Positions 46,957 through 56,448 of a DNA stretch of 64,000 bases are shown one piece after another. The DNA lies in contig NZ_CP034660.1 in assembly GCF_003971255.1 (NCBI RefSeq), positions 1,860,001-1,924,000 on the forward strand, read 5' to 3'. Every line of letters begins with the position of its first letter. Position 1 is the first letter of the stretch. The notes under the pieces were generated by a model. That model ran no database searches. It saw only the letters and a list, made by a program, of their open reading frames with translations, and was not told where the DNA came from. The translations under genes and the position numbers were made by a program. Source of the DNA: Colwellia sp. Arc7-635. Its GTDB lineage: Bacteria > Pseudomonadota > Gammaproteobacteria > Enterobacterales > Alteromonadaceae.

Positions 46957-49371
46957 CTATGTTTCTCTTTGCTTATCGCTTCGCACTTTTGCGCTGGCGT
47001 TATTATTATTTGAATTTGCATCGGCTGACGTTTGATCATTATGGCTGCTTGTCTTAGCACTATAAAAACTGAGTACCAAGCAACTATGAGCAGCAACAAT
47101 CAAGGTTGATGCAGTAATATTTTTTTCTGTAGAATAGGTTGTCGTGTTGTTTTTTATTGCCGCGACATTGGCTGAATCACTACCTTTATTATTACGTTGG
47201 TCATTGCTTTCATCAGCGGTATTGATCAGTTGTTGCCAATAACCTTGCAGTACCGGTAATTGATAGTTTATTTCACAAGGGTGGGCGTTGAAAATAATCA
47301 ATAGCGCATCGTCTTGCTCGCTTTCAGTTGTCTGTTTTACAGCTACAGGAGCTAAGAAAAGATCATCTGTTTGTGCTAATAACATTGCAAAGCACTTTAT
47401 TTCTTGGTCTTGCCAATCATTGGGTTGCATATACTCACCGCGACAATTTAACCAATCAATATCTTTTAACCCGGTTTTTTCTGAGCGTTGTTGCCCATGA
47501 TGATAATGCGTTCGATTCAGTAGCGGATGACGCTTTCTTAATTGGATTAGTTGTTTAACAAAAGCTATTTCAGCGCTTTTATTATTGATAGCTGCGCAAT
47601 TTTCTTGTGGCCAATGTAGCCACGATATTTCATTATCTTGACAATAAGCATTGTTATTACCATTTTGGCTATTGGCCATTTCATCACCGGCCAACAGCAT
47701 AGGCGTGCCTTGGGCGACAAATAGTGTGGTTAACAAATTACGTTTTTGTCTGGCTCTCAAGCGATTAACGGTAACATTATTAGAGCGACCTTCATGACCA
47801 AAATTAGCGCTGAAATTACTGCCGTGCCCGTCGGTATTATTTTCACCATTAACTAAATTATTTGGCGTTTGGTAACTCACTAAATCTTCTAGAGTAAAAC
47901 CGTCGTGCGAGGTAATAAAGTTAACGCTGGCACTGGGACGGCGACTGCGTTGTTCGAAAATATCACTTGAACCATGCAAGCGCTTGGCAAACTCAGGTGC
48001 AATACCCTGATCGCCGCGCCAAAATCGTCGACAAGTATCACGAAACCGGTCGTTCCACTCTAGCCAGTTTTTATCAAAACGACCAAGTTGATAACCGTCA
48101 TTGCCAATATCCCAAGGTTCGGCAATCAGTTTAGTTTGCGCTAATATTGGGTCTTGTTTTAATGTTGTAAAGAAAGCGTTATTTGCATTAAAGTGTGGAT
48201 GTTCTCGGCCTAAGATCGTGGCAAGATCAAAGCGAAAGCCGTCAACGCCCATGACTTGCACCCAATATCGTAAACTGTCAGTGATAAGTTGTAATACTCT
48301 CGGGTGCGTAATGTTCAAGCTGTTACCGCAGCCAGAGTAATTTTCATAAAAACGCTGGTCTTGCGATTGCAAACGGTAATAGCTAGCGTTGTCGATACCT
48401 TTAAAGCTTAAGGTCGGGCCAAGCTCATTACCTTCTGCGCTATGGTTGTAAACCACATCAAGAATAACTTCGATACCGTGCTGGTGAAATGTTTCTACCA
48501 TGGCTCTAAATTCGGCTATGCCAACGCTAGAGCAGTAATTTGTATGCGGGGCGAAAAAACAAATACTATTATAACCCCAGTAATTACTCAGCTCTTTTTC
48601 TTCAACAAATGCTTCATTTAAAAATTGATGAACGGGCATTAATTCTATACTTGTTACGCCTAAAGCCAGTAAATGCTCAATCACACTTTTGTCTGCTAAA
48701 CCGGCAAAAGTCCCTTGTAGTTCAATCGGTACATCAGGGTGTTGGGCGGTAAAACCTTTGACATGTAATTCATAAAGAATGGTGTCACGTTGACGTATTT
48801 TTGGATGAGACTGGCAAAGTGTTAACTGCTGAGTGTCGATGACCACGCACTTGGGCATAGTATGCGCGTTGTCTTGAGTATCTAAAGTGAGATCCTGTTG
48901 AGGGCATTTTGTTTCAGCATATGTTTGCTCAGCCTCTGGTGAGCCCGTCACTTTTTGATTTTTGCTTTGACTTTGACTTTGACTTTTATTTTGCTGATAA
49001 GAAAAATTCAAAGCTGAATTATTAAGTTCACCATGCAATGCTTTAGCGTAAGGGTCTAACAATAACTTTGCAGGATTAAAACGATGGCCATTGTGAGGTT
49101 CAAACGGGCCATAAACACGGTAACCATATAAAGTGCCAGGTTTTAGATTTTCAACAAAACCATGAAAAACATCATCGCTATATTCCGGTAGTGTTAAGCG
49201 CTGAATTTCATTGTCACCACTTTCATCAAATAAGCATAACTCGACTTTTTCAGCATGAGCAGAAAACAGCGCAAAGTTAGTACCATTTGTTCCTAAAACG
49301 TCAGTACTTTCTGGCGCATAAGTAGCGCCAAGTGGGTAATTACGACCTGATGTTATAGTAAAGCTACTCAC
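46957..49371 (-). CDS. glgX: Glycogen debranching enzyme GlgX
   Basis: About 804 residues of GH13 isoamylase type. It has the N-terminal CBM48-like domain (GRNYPLGATY, NFALFSAHAEKVELCLFD), DGFRFDLATILGRE (nucleophile Asp), LIAEPWDIGNDGYQLGRF (acid Glu) and FITSHDGFTLEDLVSY (third Asp). It removes short branches left by GlgP. The chain exceeds the roughly 660-700 aa norm because of polar inserts: a Ser-Gln block near 173-183, an Asn/Ser-rich block near 730-765 and an Asn-rich tail. The start is GTG 49371, four bases after the glgB stop. The frame is open further upstream only as an overlap with glgB. Confidence 0.92.
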   Translation of the reverse strand: MSSFTITSGRNYPLGATYAPESTDVLGTNGTNFALFSAHAEKVELCLFDESGDNEIQRLTLPEYSDDVFHGFVENLKPGTLYGYRVYGPFEPHNGHRFNPAKLLLDPYAKALHGELNNSALNFSYQQNKSQSQSQSKNQKVTGSPEAEQTYAETKCPQQDLTLDTQDNAHTMPKCVVIDTQQLTLCQSHPKIRQRDTILYELHVKGFTAQHPDVPIELQGTFAGLADKSVIEHLLALGVTSIELMPVHQFLNEAFVEEKELSNYWGYNSICFFAPHTNYCSSVGIAEFRAMVETFHQHGIEVILDVVYNHSAEGNELGPTLSFKGIDNASYYRLQSQDQRFYENYSGCGNSLNITHPRVLQLITDSLRYWVQVMGVDGFRFDLATILGREHPHFNANNAFFTTLKQDPILAQTKLIAEPWDIGNDGYQLGRFDKNWLEWNDRFRDTCRRFWRGDQGIAPEFAKRLHGSSDIFEQRSRRPSASVNFITSHDGFTLEDLVSYQTPNNLVNGENNTDGHGSNFSANFGHEGRSNNVTVNRLRARQKRNLLTTLFVAQGTPMLLAGDEMANSQNGNNNAYCQDNEISWLHWPQENCAAINNKSAEIAFVKQLIQLRKRHPLLNRTHYHHGQQRSEKTGLKDIDWLNCRGEYMQPNDWQDQEIKCFAMLLAQTDDLFLAPVAVKQTTESEQDDALLIIFNAHPCEINYQLPVLQGYWQQLINTADESNDQRNNKGSDSANVAAIKNNTTTYSTEKNITASTLIVAAHSCLVLSFYSAKTSSHNDQTSADANSNNNNASAKVRSDKQRET

Positions 49372-49375
49372 AGGA

Positions 49376-51638
49376 TCAAAATGTTCCTTGTAAGCTGAAA
49401 ATGACGGTTGCCATCGGTGGCACTGTAATATTGATGCGATGTCCTTGACCTTGCCAAGGGCTATTCTCACTCTTAATCGCAGTAAAATTACCTTGATCAG
49501 AGCCCTCATAAATCGCTAAGTCAGTATTGAGTAACTCTTGATAATAACCTGCTGTTGGTACACCAAGGGCGAAATCATGATGTACTTTACTGGTAAAGTT
49601 ACAAACCACTATCACCGGCTCAGCGTTGTCATCGCCGTAGCGAATAAAACTGTAGATTGATTGCGCTGCATTTTCATGATCTAACCATTGAAAGCCCGCT
49701 TGCTGACAATCTTTTTCATAAAGTGCTGGGTGGTGGTGTAAAGTTTATTTAAATCTTTCACCAACTGCTGAACACCGCTATGCCACGGTATATCTAGTTG
49801 ATGCCAGTCAAGCGCTTGGTCATGGTTCCATTCTCTACCTTGGGCAAATTCACAGCCCATAAAGAGTAATTTTTTACCTGGATGCGCCCACATAAAACCG
49901 TAATAAGCGCGCAGGTTAGCAAACTGCTGCCATGCATCACCGGGCATGCGGGCAATAAGCGAGCCTTTGCCATGAACGACTTCATCATGACTGAGCGGCA
50001 GAACAAAGTTTTCATCAAAGGCGTAGACCAAACTGAAACTTAAGTCATTGTGATGATGTTGACGGTGAACAGGGTCGCGCTTCATATATTCTAGGCTGTC
50101 GTTCATCCAGCCCATATTCCACTTGTAACCAAAACCTAAACCGCCATGCTCGGTGGCTCGAGAAACACCTGGCCATGAGGTTGATTCTTCAGCAACTGAA
50201 AAGGTACCGGGGTAGAGCGCATAAAGCTCTTCATTGAAGCGCTGGAGAAAATTAACGGCTTCAAGGTTTTCACGGCCGCCGTGAATATTGGGGATCCATT
50301 CGCCAGCTTTGCGGCTGTAGTCGAGATACAGCATTGAAGCAACAGCATCGACACGAATGCCATCTACATGAAAAGTATCTAACCAATGTAGGGCACTGGC
50401 ACGTAAAAAATTAGCCACTTCAACACGGCCATAGTTGTAAATTAACGTATTCCAATCAGGATGATAGCCTTGGCGAGGATCTGCATGTTCATATAAATGG
50501 CTGCCATCAAATTGTGCGAGACCATGTGCATCACTTGGAAAATGACCGGGTACCCAATCAATCAATAAGCCTAAGTTTGCGCGATGGCAACTATCAACAA
50601 AGTATTTAAAGTCTTCAGCGTTACCAAAACGTGAACTTGGGGCAAATAAACCTACCGGTTGATACCCCAAGAGCCATCAAAAGGGAACTCACTAACGGGC
50701 ATTAATTGAATATGAGTAAAGCCCATTTCTAAGGTATAAGGTATGAGCTTATCTGCAATGGTGCGGTAGTTTAAATAATGATTATTTTCATCGCGTTGCC
50801 ATGAGCCTAGATGCACTTCATAGATAGAAATGGCAGCGTCACGAGCGTTACGTGTTGCACGCTCGCTTAGCCATTGTTGATCCTGCCAAGCATAAACTTT
50901 TTCATTGGCAACAATTGAGGCGGTGTCAGGTCGATATTGTGCTTGCAAGCCAAAGGGATCAGCTTTTTCAGCTAGTAAATTGCCAGCACTGTCGATAATA
51001 GCAAATTTATAAAGAGCACCAGCAGCAATATTGGGAATAAATAGTGTCCAATAACCACTCGCTTCACCATGATGAATAGCATTGGTCATTGGATGACAGC
51101 AGGCATGCCACTGATTAAAGTCGCCAATAACACTAACTTGGCTGGCATTGGGTGCCCAAATTGCAAAACTACAGCCTGCAACGTCACGGCCTGATACTGT
51201 CTGTAATGTTGTTAAGTGTGCACCAAGTTTTTTATAAGCACTTTGGTGATTACCTTCACGTAACAAGTGTAGGTCGAGTTCGCCTAGTATTTGCTTAGAG
51301 GTAAAGGCAAATGCAAATGCATCATCACTAATAACGACTTGCTTATCGTCATTAATGTTTGTGGTAATGCGTAGTTGATAATCAAAAAGTTTTTTTCTTC
51401 TTAATTTCAGTGAATATAACGCCTTATTCTGGTTTTTTTTCAGTTTACCGAGTGACTTTTGTGTTTTGCTATCGAGGATTTCTACCGTGACAGTGTCATG
51501 ATATTGCTCGAGTTCAGGCATAAAAACCGTGATCACCAAATAGCCAGTATGACTATCGGGCTTCAAGCCTAATATGTGCGCTAGGTTTGGCTGACTAGCA
51601 TTTGCAAAGTCAGCAGTATCACGGTTTTTTATCGTCAT
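49376..51638 (-). pseudogene. glgB: 1,4-alpha-glucan branching enzyme, split by two frameshifts
   Basis: Joined across two shifts the reading is about 754 residues, a normal GlgB length. It comprises a CBM48 domain (FAIWAPNASQVSVIGDFNQW), region I and [14 protein letters not shown] (nucleophile Asp), [14 protein letters not shown] (acid Glu), [14 protein letters not shown] (third Asp) and the C-terminal beta domain ending VIFSLQGTF. The first shift is near 50662-50668, where PFDGSWG should continue into GYQPVGLF but one base is missing beside a GGGG run. The second is near 49727-49740, where LYTT should continue into [15 protein letters not shown] but one base is missing in an ACCACCC run. 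Both could be sequence errors or true mutations. All catalytic residues are still encoded. ATG 51638 has AAGG upstream. Confidence 0.88.
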
Positions 51639-51696
51639 TAAGTAGCCTTAATTTATCGTTTTTTGCTTTATCGAAGCAATTATTTCGACTGTTACG

Positions 51697-54201
51697 TTAG
51701 TTACTGACCGTTAATTGCCATATGTTTCGTACATAATCTTCAATTGAGCGGTCAGAATTAAATTTCCCCATTAATGCGGTATTTAAAATAGCCATTTTCG
51801 CCCACTGCTTTTTGTTTTGATAAGCGATATCTAGCGCTTGATGGGCGTCGGCATAGCTTTGAAAGTCAGCAAGTACCTTGTAAGGATCTCCGCCTGATAG
51901 GAAACAGTTTTTAATTGAAGACAATTCACCTGCAACACCAGGAGTAAAGTAATCGGTGTCGAGCCAATCTAAACAAGCACGAATTTCAGCGTTTTTTTCG
52001 TAATATTCATATGGGTTATAACCTTGAGTATCTAAGGCTTTTACTTCATCAACGGTTAAACCGAAAATAAAGATATTGTCGTCGCCCACTTCTTTGGCAA
52101 TTTCAATGTTAGCGCCATCGAGTGTGCCAATTGTGACAGCACCGTTAAGGGCTAATTTCATATTGCCAGTACCAGAGGCTTCTTTACCTGCCGTTGATAT
52201 CTGCTCAGAAACATCCGCTGCAGGTATAATTTTTTCAGCTAAGCTAACGCGATAATTCGGTAAAAACACCACTTTAAGTTTGTTTTGAATGCGAACATCG
52301 TTATTGATCTTGTCAGCAATTTTATTGGTAGCGTAAATAATCTCTTTGGCAAGTTGATAACCCGGAGCGGCTTTAGCGCCAAAAATAAAGACACGAGGCT
52401 GCATCTCTAATGCGGGATCAGCAAGCAAACGACGATATAGCGCTATGATATGTAACAGGTTTAAATGTTGACGTTTGTATTCATGTAAACGTTTAATTTG
52501 CACATCGAAAATTGCGTCAGGACTAACCGTAACACCGGTTAAGCTTTTAATTTCTTTGCTTAACGCTATTTTATTTTGATGCTTAATCGCCATGAATTGT
52601 TGTTGAAATTGCTCGTCATCGGCAAAATTTTCTAGCTCGCTTAAGCGGTTTAAGTCTTTAGCCCAATCACCTTTTATTGTGCTATCAAGCAAGTTTGACA
52701 GTAAGGGATTACAGGCTTTTAACCAACGACGCGGCGTTATACCGTTAGTGACATTAGTTAATTTTGTTGGCCATAATTGGTTAAACTCAGGAAATAAGTC
52801 TTGTTTTACTAAGTCAGAGTGAATTTGCGCAACACCATTAACTTTGTGGGCCGTAACCACACAAAGGTGCGCCATACGAACTTTACGTTCATGGCCTTCC
52901 TCAATGAATGATAAACGCGCACGCATGTCATCATTGTTGGGCCAAAGTGCTGCGACATCGTTATTTAAAAATGCTTCATTAATACGGTATAAAATTGCTA
53001 AATGACGAGGTAGTACACGTTCAAATAAAGCCACTGACCATTTTTCTAATGCTTCAGGTAATAACGTATGATTAGTGTAAGCAAATACTTTTTGACAAAT
53101 AGCCCAAGCGTTGTCCCAATCAATATTACGAACATCGATAAGGCTGCGCATTAATTCTAAAATGGCGATGGTAGGGTGGGTGTCATTCAATTGAATAGCC
53201 ACTTTGTCACAAAATAGTGACCAGTTTTTGCTGTCAGCCAATGCACCATACTGGTTTTCAAAGCGGGCAATAATGTCTTGCACTGAACAAGCGCTAAAGA
53301 AATATTGTTGAACAAAGCGAAGCTCTTTCCCAGCGTCGTGTTCATCGTTAGGATACAAAGCTTTAGAAACAGTTTCTGCTGCTACTTGTTGTTGATGAGC
53401 ATTTAAGTAGTCGCCATTATTGAATTGTTCCCAATCAAAAGCGCTATCTGCACGACATTCCCATAAGCGTAACGCGTTTACTGTTTGCGAGTTATAACCA
53501 ACAATCGGGATATCCCACGGCACACCTTTTAACATTTTACCGGCGTGCCAAATAGAGGCTGTTGTGCCATCGGCTTGTGCAATTTCTTCAACATAACCGT
53601 AAAGAGGGATCGTGCAGCTTGATTCTAAACGACAAATTTCCCATGGGCTGCCAAATTCACGCCACATATCTGGTGCTTCAACTTGGTGACCATCAACAAA
53701 GCTTTGTTTAAATAGGCCGTGTTGGTAATGCACACCATAACCCATCGCGTTGTAATCTAAAGTTGCAAGTGAGTCTAAAAAGCAGGCAGCTAAACGGCCT
53801 AAGCCACCATTACCTAACGCAAGATCTGCACCTTCTTCACATAAATCGGCTAATTCAAAGCCCATGTCTTTTAAGGCTTTTTCTGTATTCTTATAGAGGT
53901 CTAAATTATGTAAATTATTAGCCAGTAAACGGCCCATAAGGTATTCAAGTGATAAGTAATTAACTGATTTTGCTTCACTTTGTTGTTGGCGTGTTTTGGT
54001 ACTTTGTAATTTTTCTACAATAATGTCGTTCAGGGCTAATGAAGTGGCGCGCCAATAAGCTGGCTTTTGGTCTGCGCAGACTTGTTCACCTTGGGTGAAT
54101 TGCAAGTGGTGCGCTATACGTTGGCTAATATCGGCCACCGTCATTGGTTGATTTTTAGCAGCAGACTGTGTTTTAGTCGATGTTTTTGTTTTAGTAACCA
54201 T
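51697..54201 (-). CDS. glgP: Glycogen/maltodextrin phosphorylase
   Basis: About 834 residues of GT35. The PLP lysine is about Lys682 in EASGTGNMKLALNGAV. Other family marks are LSLEYLMGRLL, ALGNGGLGRLAACFLDSLATL, YGVHYQHGLFKQ, QLNDTHPTIAILELMR, TNVTNGITPRRWL and IKRLHEYKRQHLN. It releases glucose-1-phosphate from alpha-glucan chain ends. ATG 54201 with GAG about 11 nt upstream is preferred to an in-frame ATG at 54228 with no ribosome site. It is first in the glgP-glgB-glgX-malQ-amylase operon. Two LacI-type operators lie about 290-340 bp upstream. Confidence 0.95.
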   Translation of the reverse strand: MVTKTKTSTKTQSAAKNQPMTVADISQRIAHHLQFTQGEQVCADQKPAYWRATSLALNDIIVEKLQSTKTRQQQSEAKSVNYLSLEYLMGRLLANNLHNLDLYKNTEKALKDMGFELADLCEEGADLALGNGGLGRLAACFLDSLATLDYNAMGYGVHYQHGLFKQSFVDGHQVEAPDMWREFGSPWEICRLESSCTIPLYGYVEEIAQADGTTASIWHAGKMLKGVPWDIPIVGYNSQTVNALRLWECRADSAFDWEQFNNGDYLNAHQQQVAAETVSKALYPNDEHDAGKELRFVQQYFFSACSVQDIIARFENQYGALADSKNWSLFCDKVAIQLNDTHPTIAILELMRSLIDVRNIDWDNAWAICQKVFAYTNHTLLPEALEKWSVALFERVLPRHLAILYRINEAFLNNDVAALWPNNDDMRARLSFIEEGHERKVRMAHLCVVTAHKVNGVAQIHSDLVKQDLFPEFNQLWPTKLTNVTNGITPRRWLKACNPLLSNLLDSTIKGDWAKDLNRLSELENFADDEQFQQQFMAIKHQNKIALSKEIKSLTGVTVSPDAIFDVQIKRLHEYKRQHLNLLHIIALYRRLLADPALEMQPRVFIFGAKAAPGYQLAKEIIYATNKIADKINNDVRIQNKLKVVFLPNYRVSLAEKIIPAADVSEQISTAGKEASGTGNMKLALNGAVTIGTLDGANIEIAKEVGDDNIFIFGLTVDEVKALDTQGYNPYEYYEKNAEIRACLDWLDTDYFTPGVAGELSSIKNCFLSGGDPYKVLADFQSYADAHQALDIAYQNKKQWAKMAILNTALMGKFNSDRSIEDYVRNIWQLTVSN

Positions 54202-54489
54202 ATAACTACAAACTCTTTTATCGGACATTGTATTGTCGGGTAATGTTCACGTTGTCGTTCAGTACCTATTTATTTCGTACTTAACGGCAAAGCTAAGATA
54301 AGCATGCCTGTTATTTATTTGCTAACGAGACAAGATGTAATTGATGGCGCGACCATCACATTAAAATTTTATTTTTTAAGTTGTTACTTATTAAATACTG
54401 ATCAGCTAAGTCGCAACATATCGTTTTATTTAACGGTTAAGTTAATCGATGAATTAATTATGCCGATGTCTGTCATTAGAGCAATGAAC

Positions 54490-54503
54490 TACATACGTAT
54501 GCA
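54490..54503. promoter_or_regulatory. Predicted MalR-like operator 3
   Basis: TACATACGTATGCA, core ATACGTAT. It is 39 bp centre-to-centre from operator 4 and almost its reverse complement. Confidence 0.7.
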
Positions 54504-54528
54504 CAGCAAAAAATATTGAATTTTTGCC

Positions 54529-54542
54529 TGCATACGTATGTA
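54529..54542. promoter_or_regulatory. Predicted MalR-like operator 4
   Basis: TGCATACGTATGTA, the exact reverse complement of operator 3. The consensus of all five sites, TGmATACGTATkCA, has the TG...CG...CA layout of LacI-family operators. Confidence 0.72.
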
Positions 54543-54640
54543 GTTTTAAGCAATCAGGGGCTAAATTTCTTATTGGCCTTCATTACTACTTGCTCGTTCA
54601 TCTTAGATAGCAGATATAAAATGCTACTGATGGGCTTTTT

Positions 54641-54666
54641 AAGCGCTGATATTAGCTGCAGCGCTT
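54641..54666. terminator. Hairpin in the regulator leader
   Basis: AAGCGCTG / CAGCGCTT, a perfect 8-bp stem with a 10-nt loop, flanked by TTTTT on one side and TATTT on the other. It could be a terminator or an attenuator before the regulator gene. Confidence 0.35.
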
Positions 54667-54757
54667 TATTTACATTGCATGCATCACTCATTAAATTATG
54701 TACTTAGCCAGAGCCCTCGGTTAATATGAGGGAGATATTTTTACTTATGGGTCTGTC

Positions 54758-55789
54758 GTGAGATCAAAAAACACATCATTTGATATTGCTTATCGTGCCG
54801 GCGTTTCTCAATCGACCGTATCGCGAGCATTGCGTAATAGCCCTTTGGTTAATGAAGAAACTCGTCGTCGAGTGCAAGAAATTGCTAAAGAGTTAAATTA
54901 CAAAGTTGATAAAAATGCCAGCAGTTTGCGTACTCAGCAAAGTGGCACTATTGCACTTTTGTTATTTGAAGACCCCACCAATGACGACTCGCTGATCAAT
55001 CCATTTTTCTTGTCTATGTTAGGTAGCATTACTCGCGCGAGTGCTAAAAAAGGTTACGACCTGTTGGTATCGTTCCAACAGATGAGTAATGATTGGCATG
55101 CCGACTTTGAAGATACCCGTAAAGCTGATGGTATTATCTTGTTAGGTTATGGTGATTATACTGATTACGAAGAAAAGTTAGTTCAGTTGATCAAACAAGA
55201 AACCCACTTCGTGCGTTGGGGCGCAGATGTAAAGGGTTTATCGGTGGTTTCTGTTGGTTGTGATAACTTTCATGGTGGCTATCAAGTTACTGAGCATGTG
55301 ATCAAAAAAAATCGTAAAAACTTTGCCTTTGTTGGTGGTGTATCTTCAGGCTCTCCTGAATTTTTAGACCGTTACAAAGGACACTGCCAAGCCTTAGAAG
55401 ATAACAACCTTAGCGCCGATAGTGAGCTGCAAATTGATGCTATTTCAACTAATGATTCGGGTTATCAAGCCGCGCAGCAACTTATTGCAACAGGTATAAA
55501 ATTTGATGCTATTTGTGCAGCGAGTGACTTAATCGCCATTGGTGCCATGCGAGCAATACAAGATGCCGGTTATAACGTACCCGATGATATTGCTGTAGTT
55601 GGTTTTGATGACATAGCAACAGCAAGCTCTACCTTTCCAGCGTTAACCACCGCTAAGCAAGATACAGTCTTGGCTGGCGAATTATTAGTTGATAAGTTAC
55701 TGCAATTAGTCAGTGGTGAAGCTGCACAAACACAATTAATGCCCACAACGTTAGTAGTACGTAAATCTTGTGGTGATTCAAAAAATTAG
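54758..55789 (+). CDS. LacI-family transcriptional regulator of alpha-glucan genes
   Basis: 343 residues. The N-terminal LacI helix-turn-helix is FDIAYRAGVSQSTVSRALRNSP with the hinge ELNYKVDKNASSL. The periplasmic-binding-like effector domain has AIGAMRAIQDAGYNVPDDIAVVGFDDIA. The start is GTG 54758; the ribosome site is weak (GGG about 7 nt upstream). Position next to glgP and the palindromes on its own promoter side suggest it is the MalR-type repressor for the sites found here and at 32.3, 32.5 and 58.2 kb. The effector is probably a maltodextrin or sugar phosphate, by analogy with related regulators. Confidence 0.88.
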   Translation: MRSKNTSFDIAYRAGVSQSTVSRALRNSPLVNEETRRRVQEIAKELNYKVDKNASSLRTQQSGTIALLLFEDPTNDDSLINPFFLSMLGSITRASAKKGYDLLVSFQQMSNDWHADFEDTRKADGIILLGYGDYTDYEEKLVQLIKQETHFVRWGADVKGLSVVSVGCDNFHGGYQVTEHVIKKNRKNFAFVGGVSSGSPEFLDRYKGHCQALEDNNLSADSELQIDAISTNDSGYQAAQQLIATGIKFDAICAASDLIAIGAMRAIQDAGYNVPDDIAVVGFDDIATASSTFPALTTAKQDTVLAGELLVDKLLQLVSGEAAQTQLMPTTLVVRKSCGDSKN

Positions 55790-56012
55790 CATTATATTAG
55801 TTACTAGGCAGTTAACTTAGCTCTGCCTTCGACTGATTTAAGCGCAAAGCAAACCTGCAGAACAAGATCTCCTTACATTATTTTAATCTATAAAAGCGAA
55901 CAATCATTTAATAAAAGCGGTATGAGTGGTTACGATAAACCATGCGATTGTCGACTTTCTTTGAGATAATAGTGTGATTATCTCAATATTATTAATACGC
56001 AGGTTAGGTTCA

Positions 56013-56243
56013 ATGATTGCCCGTAAATATCAAAAAATACTCTTTTTCTTTCTTATGGCGTTATTCATGTCAGGTATTATGTCTTTTGCTATTAGTTTAT
56101 TTAATCTAGGCTTAGTAAATGACTTAGTCATTATTTGGCTAAAGGCATGGGCTTTTGCTTTTTGCGTTGCCTTTCCTGTTATTACCATCATTGCGCCAGT
56201 GGCACAAAAACTGGTACTTGTGCTTTTAAAGGCTGAAGAGTAA
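56013..56243 (+). CDS. DUF2798 small membrane protein
   Basis: 76 residues with two membrane helices. The wording RKYQKILFFFLMALFMSGIMSF followed by WLKAWAFAFCVAFPVITIIAPVAQKLV is that of DUF2798. Function unknown. ATG 56013 is preferred to an in-frame upstream start at 55974, which has no ribosome site. A strong bidirectional terminator follows. Confidence 0.82.
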   Translation: MIARKYQKILFFFLMALFMSGIMSFAISLFNLGLVNDLVIIWLKAWAFAFCVAFPVITIIAPVAQKLVLVLLKAEE

Positions 56244-56340
56244 AAGCTTACTTTATCAAATAGCAGCGCAGAGCCCGCTCACTTCTTATTCTGCAGACCT
56301 TAACTTATTAATCGTAGTGAATTTCTCGTAAGTTAATAAT

Positions 56341-56373
56341 AGTAAAAAGCCTACATTATGTAGGCTTTTTACT
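56341..56373. terminator. Strong bidirectional terminator
   Basis: A perfect 16-bp inverted repeat, AGTAAAAAGCCTACAT and its complement, almost without a loop. It has T-runs on both strands. It lies between convergent genes ending at 56243 and 56449. Confidence 0.92.
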
Positions 56374-56448
56374 ATCAACAATATCGCTTACAAATAAGCA
56401 CACTATGCTTATAACTTATTAGCTCAATGAGTGTGATAGCTATAATTA

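Larger units (their letters stand above)
54202..54757. promoter_or_regulatory. Divergent control region between glgP operon and lacI-type regulator
   Basis: 556 bp without a gene. It carries two predicted operators (54490-54503 and 54529-54542) and an inverted repeat at 54641-54666. Open frames here are short and overlap the operators. Confidence 0.6.

Noticed and set aside
46956-47099. 48-residue N-terminal extension of MalQ
   Set aside because: It lies inside glgX, has no ribosome site, and MalQ homology starts at the ATG at 46955.
49372-49509. N-terminal extension of GlgX upstream of 49371
   Set aside because: This stretch is the end of glgB in another frame; GlgX-like sequence starts at about the GTG.
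49376-51638. Programmed frameshifting in glgB
   Set aside because: The shift sites show no slippery heptamer with a downstream structure, and both are repaired by one inserted base beside G or C runs.
54304-54519. 71-codon plus-strand frame between glgP and the regulator
   Set aside because: It overlaps predicted operator 3, has no ribosome site and no family resemblance.
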